A stretch of DNA of 7,831 nucleotides, taken from positions 1-7,831 of the forward strand of contig CAXTHJ010000103.1 in NCBI GenBank assembly GCA_964243985.1, given 5' to 3'. The notes below the pieces were generated by a model. The model was not told where the DNA came from and searched no databases. It saw nothing but the letters and a program-made list of their open reading frames with translations. Positions 5,599 through 7,831 of the stretch are shown in pieces. Position 1 is the stretch's first letter, and every line of letters starts with the position of its first letter. Source of the DNA: CAIOYC01 sp964243985. GTDB taxonomy: Bacteria > Pseudomonadota > Alphaproteobacteria > Caulobacterales > Caulobacteraceae. The translations under genes and the position numbers were made by a program.

Positions 5599-7831
5599 AT
5601 GGACAACGCAACTTCAGCCGAAGAGGCGACGGGCTTCGCCACTGGCGTTTTTGCAGGCCCCGTCTGCGGCCTTAAGTATCAGACGCCGAGCAGGAGCGGC
5701 CTCACCAACGCGCGCGGTGAATTTCAGTATCGGACCGGCGAGGCTGTCACCTTCCTCGTGGGCGGGCTGGTGCTGGGATCGGTGGAAGGCGCGCCGAGGC
5801 TCACGCTGGCGGATTTGGTCAACCGCGTCGCCGGAAAGATTGAAAAGCTGCACGATCCGCTGGTCACTAACCTGGCGCGGCTGGTTCAGACCCTTGACCA
5901 GGACGGCGACGTGGAGGCCGGCGTCACCATCGCGCCGATCGTGCATGAGCTGGTCGGGCCCACGGTCTTCAATTTCAACCAGACCGCCGCAGACGGGGTG
6001 GAGGCCGCCGATGCAGTTGAAGCCACAGCCGGTGTCTTCGCCCACGATCCTGCGGTCAAGGGACTGCTTGAAAAGCTGAATGGGACGCCGGGCGTCTTCA
6101 CCGCAAACACGCCCCGGAAGCTCCGCAACGCCGCCGCCGCCCGCAATGAACTGCGGCGCAATATTCGCGGCATCATCAAGATGACCGACGTCAAGATCCC
6201 GCTCCGCGACGGGTCCTACGTCTGCGGCGACGTTTTCCGCCCCGCCGAAGACGGCCAATATCCGGTGGTCATGAACAAGGGCTTCTACGGCAAGAGCTTC
6301 TACCACGAGTGCATTTGCAACGAAGCAGATGCCCTGAAGCGTGAGGAGATGGAGGACCGTTTCTTCTCCGGCAATCCGGATGGTCTCCAGTACGAGAACC
6401 ACGAGAGCGTGGATTCATCGGTCTGGACGCCTAACGGCTACGTCTGCGTCCGGGTCGATGCGCGCGGCGTCTGCAACAGTCCGGGGATGCAGGCGCCCTT
6501 CAGCGTGCAGGAAGCCGAGGACTACTACGACGCCATCGAGTGGGCGGGAACCCAGCCCTGGTCGAACGGAAACGTCGGCTTGTGGGGCATGTCCTACCTG
6601 GCCATGACCCAGCACAATGTGGCGAGCCTGCAGCCGCCGCATCTGAAGGCGATGATCGCCCTAGGCACCGACGCCGACATCTATAACGAAGCCCTCTACG
6701 GCGGCGGTCTTTTCGGGGCGGGGTTCTGGAACTGGTGGTGGAAGGTCTGGTCCGGGTCCAACTTCTGCGGCGAGCGCCGCGAGACCGACTGGATGGCCCG
6801 CGTGCTGGCGACGCCCTTCAACGATCCGGCCGCCTATGGTCCGCGCGGCACGATCTTCATGAGACCGGAGCTTGAAAAGGCGACGGCGCCGGTCTGGATC
6901 GTCGGTCCGCAAACGGGCGCCACGATCCACCAGCTTGGCAGCAGCGAGACCTATATCGGCTCGACCGGCGCCAAGGCCAGGAAGTTCGACTTCATCGATG
7001 CCTGGTTTCCCTTCTCCTACAAGGGGACCACCGTCGCTGAACACATGCGCTTCTTCGACCACTGGCTGAAGGGGATCGACAACGGCGTAATGAATGGCCC
7101 GCCGGTCAGGGTCCAGGCCCGGACGGGCGACGGCGCTCACTATCTCCTGGAGGAGGCGGAATGGCCGATCGCCCGGACGACCTACCGGCGCTGGTATCTT
7201 GACGCCACGCCATCCGACTGGAAAGCCGATGGGCGCAGGACCGACCTTTTGCGGATCAGCGAGACGGCGCCGAAGACGGAAAGCAGCGCGCGTTACGATG
7301 CTCATTTCGATCTGGGACAGCCCTCCATCGCGCCATCGGGCCCCATCGGCGGCACGCCGCGCTGGTCCACCGGCATCTCGTTCGTCAGCGATCCGCTGAC
7401 CGAGGATCTGGTGTTGGTCGGCTATATGAAGGTCGGCCTGTGGGTGTCGTCCACCAGCAACGACATGGATGTCTTCGTGTCCCTGCGGGTCATCGACGAG
7501 CATGACCGGGAGATTCGCTACGAGACCCTGGTCCATCCGATCGACCCGGTGAACCCCCACCCCGTCGGGCACGGCTTCCTCAAGGTATCCCACCGCAAGC
7601 TGGATGCGGCCAGATCGACGGAATACTGGCCGGTCCACACCCACGCCGAGGCGGATTATGCGCCGCTTGCGGGGGGCGACATCGTCCCCGTCGAGGTCGG
7701 GCTGAACCCGAGCACCGCGGTGATCCGCAAAGGCTGCCGGCTGCGGGTCGATGTCCAGCCTTACTCGCCGTCGGGCGTGCCGGTCCGCGCCTACGACAAT
7801 CGCTACCACGTTGGCGCCACCAACGCGATCT
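5599..7831 (+). CDS. CocE/NonD (S15-type) alpha/beta hydrolase with N-terminal extra domain, 3' partial
   Basis: At least 744 codons, open to the window end. Residues 16-170 form an extra domain: GVFAGPVCGLKYQTPSRSG, then T-N-A-R-G-E-F-Q-Y, G-E-A-V-T-F, and NLARLVQTLDQDGD at 91-104, a pattern I know from secreted lipoprotein enzymes. The CocE domain runs from about 195 to 500: DVKIPLRDGSYVCGDVFRP, Y230 in KGFYGK (oxyanion Tyr position), VDARG at 286-290, and nucleophile S332 in GLWGMSYL. RFFDHWLKGIDNG follows at 484-496. A jelly-roll domain (PF08530 type) starts near 529 and is cut off. Cocaine esterase is 574 aa, so the N-terminal domain accounts for the extra length. Family members hydrolyse esters, amides or peptides. 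The expected Asp and His positions appear to be G440 and D467, so activity is uncertain. The ATG has AGGA only 2 nt upstream. In-frame GTG codons at 5524 and 5536 and TTG codons at 5575 and 5587 are alternatives, but none adds a signal peptide. Confidence 0.88.
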   Translation, partial: MDNATSAEEATGFATGVFAGPVCGLKYQTPSRSGLTNARGEFQYRTGEAVTFLVGGLVLGSVEGAPRLTLADLVNRVAGKIEKLHDPLVTNLARLVQTLDQDGDVEAGVTIAPIVHELVGPTVFNFNQTAADGVEAADAVEATAGVFAHDPAVKGLLEKLNGTPGVFTANTPRKLRNAAAARNELRRNIRGIIKMTDVKIPLRDGSYVCGDVFRPAEDGQYPVVMNKGFYGKSFYHECICNEADALKREEMEDRFFSGNPDGLQYENHESVDSSVWTPNGYVCVRVDARGVCNSPGMQAPFSVQEAEDYYDAIEWAGTQPWSNGNVGLWGMSYLAMTQHNVASLQPPHLKAMIALGTDADIYNEALYGGGLFGAGFWNWWWKVWSGSNFCGERRETDWMARVLATPFNDPAAYGPRGTIFMRPELEKATAPVWIVGPQTGATIHQLGSSETYIGSTGAKARKFDFIDAWFPFSYKGTTVAEHMRFFDHWLKGIDNGVMNGPPVRVQARTGDGAHYLLEEAEWPIARTTYRRWYLDATPSDWKADGRRTDLLRISETAPKTESSARYDAHFDLGQPSIAPSGPIGGTPRWSTGISFVSDPLTEDLVLVGYMKVGLWVSSTSNDMDVFVSLRVIDEHDREIRYETLVHPIDPVNPHPVGHGFLKVSHRKLDAARSTEYWPVHTHAEADYAPLAGGDIVPVEVGLNPSTAVIRKGCRLRVDVQPYSPSGVPVRAYDNRYHVGATNAI

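Noticed and set aside
5614..6402. Minus-strand open frame of 262 codons opposite the N-terminal part of the CocE gene
   Set aside because: The plus-strand frame continues without a stop into the hydrolase and carries a recognisable domain; the antisense product has no family signature.
6661..7809. Minus-strand open frame of 382 codons opposite the CocE gene
   Set aside because: The plus-strand frame is a clear CocE/NonD hydrolase through this stretch; the antisense translation is an R/D/G-rich shadow.

Overview
The window is high-GC coding DNA with tightly packed, overlapping genes, in the style of an alphaproteobacterium (a Caulobacterales or Sphingomonadales relative is my guess). That rests on composition and gene content only; there is no rRNA or other marker gene, so the taxonomic call is weak. 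No tRNA, rRNA, CRISPR array, insertion sequence or integrase gene is visible.

Positions 1-4517, plus strand: six co-directional genes form one catabolic operon whose 5' end lies outside the window. In order they are the C-terminus of a cyclase-family (kynurenine formamidase/isatin hydrolase-like) hydrolase, a small cupin, a short-chain dehydrogenase/reductase (SDR), a 3-hydroxyacyl-CoA dehydrogenase-type enzyme, an MFS transporter, and a DUF849 beta-keto acid cleavage enzyme (BKACE). The junctions are a 3-nt gap, three 4-nt start/stop overlaps (GTGA, ATGA, ATGA) and a 13-nt gap, so the genes are almost certainly co-transcribed and translationally coupled. Inferred logic: the MFS protein imports a small organic acid; the cyclase-family hydrolase may open a ring or amide; the SDR and the HAD-type enzyme oxidise hydroxyls; and BKACE condenses the resulting beta-keto acid with acetyl-CoA, releasing acetoacetate and a new acyl-CoA. 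The substrate cannot be read from the sequence.

Positions 4518-5176: a 143-nt convergent intergenic stretch is followed by a minus-strand SnoaL/NTF2-like protein (171 aa).

Positions 5177-5598: a 422-nt divergent intergenic region, visibly richer in A/T than its flanks, holds several short inverted repeats and a possible promoter for the SnoaL gene.

Positions 5599-7831, plus strand: the start of a large CocE/NonD (S15-type) alpha/beta hydrolase that runs off the window. It is unusual in three ways. It carries a roughly 190-residue N-terminal domain of a kind normally found in secreted or lipoprotein enzymes, it has no visible signal peptide, and the positions expected to hold the catalytic Asp and His are Gly and Asp.

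The items most worth a second look are the BKACE operon of unknown substrate, the cupin with all four metal-ligand positions replaced, and the CocE fusion with an apparently broken triad.
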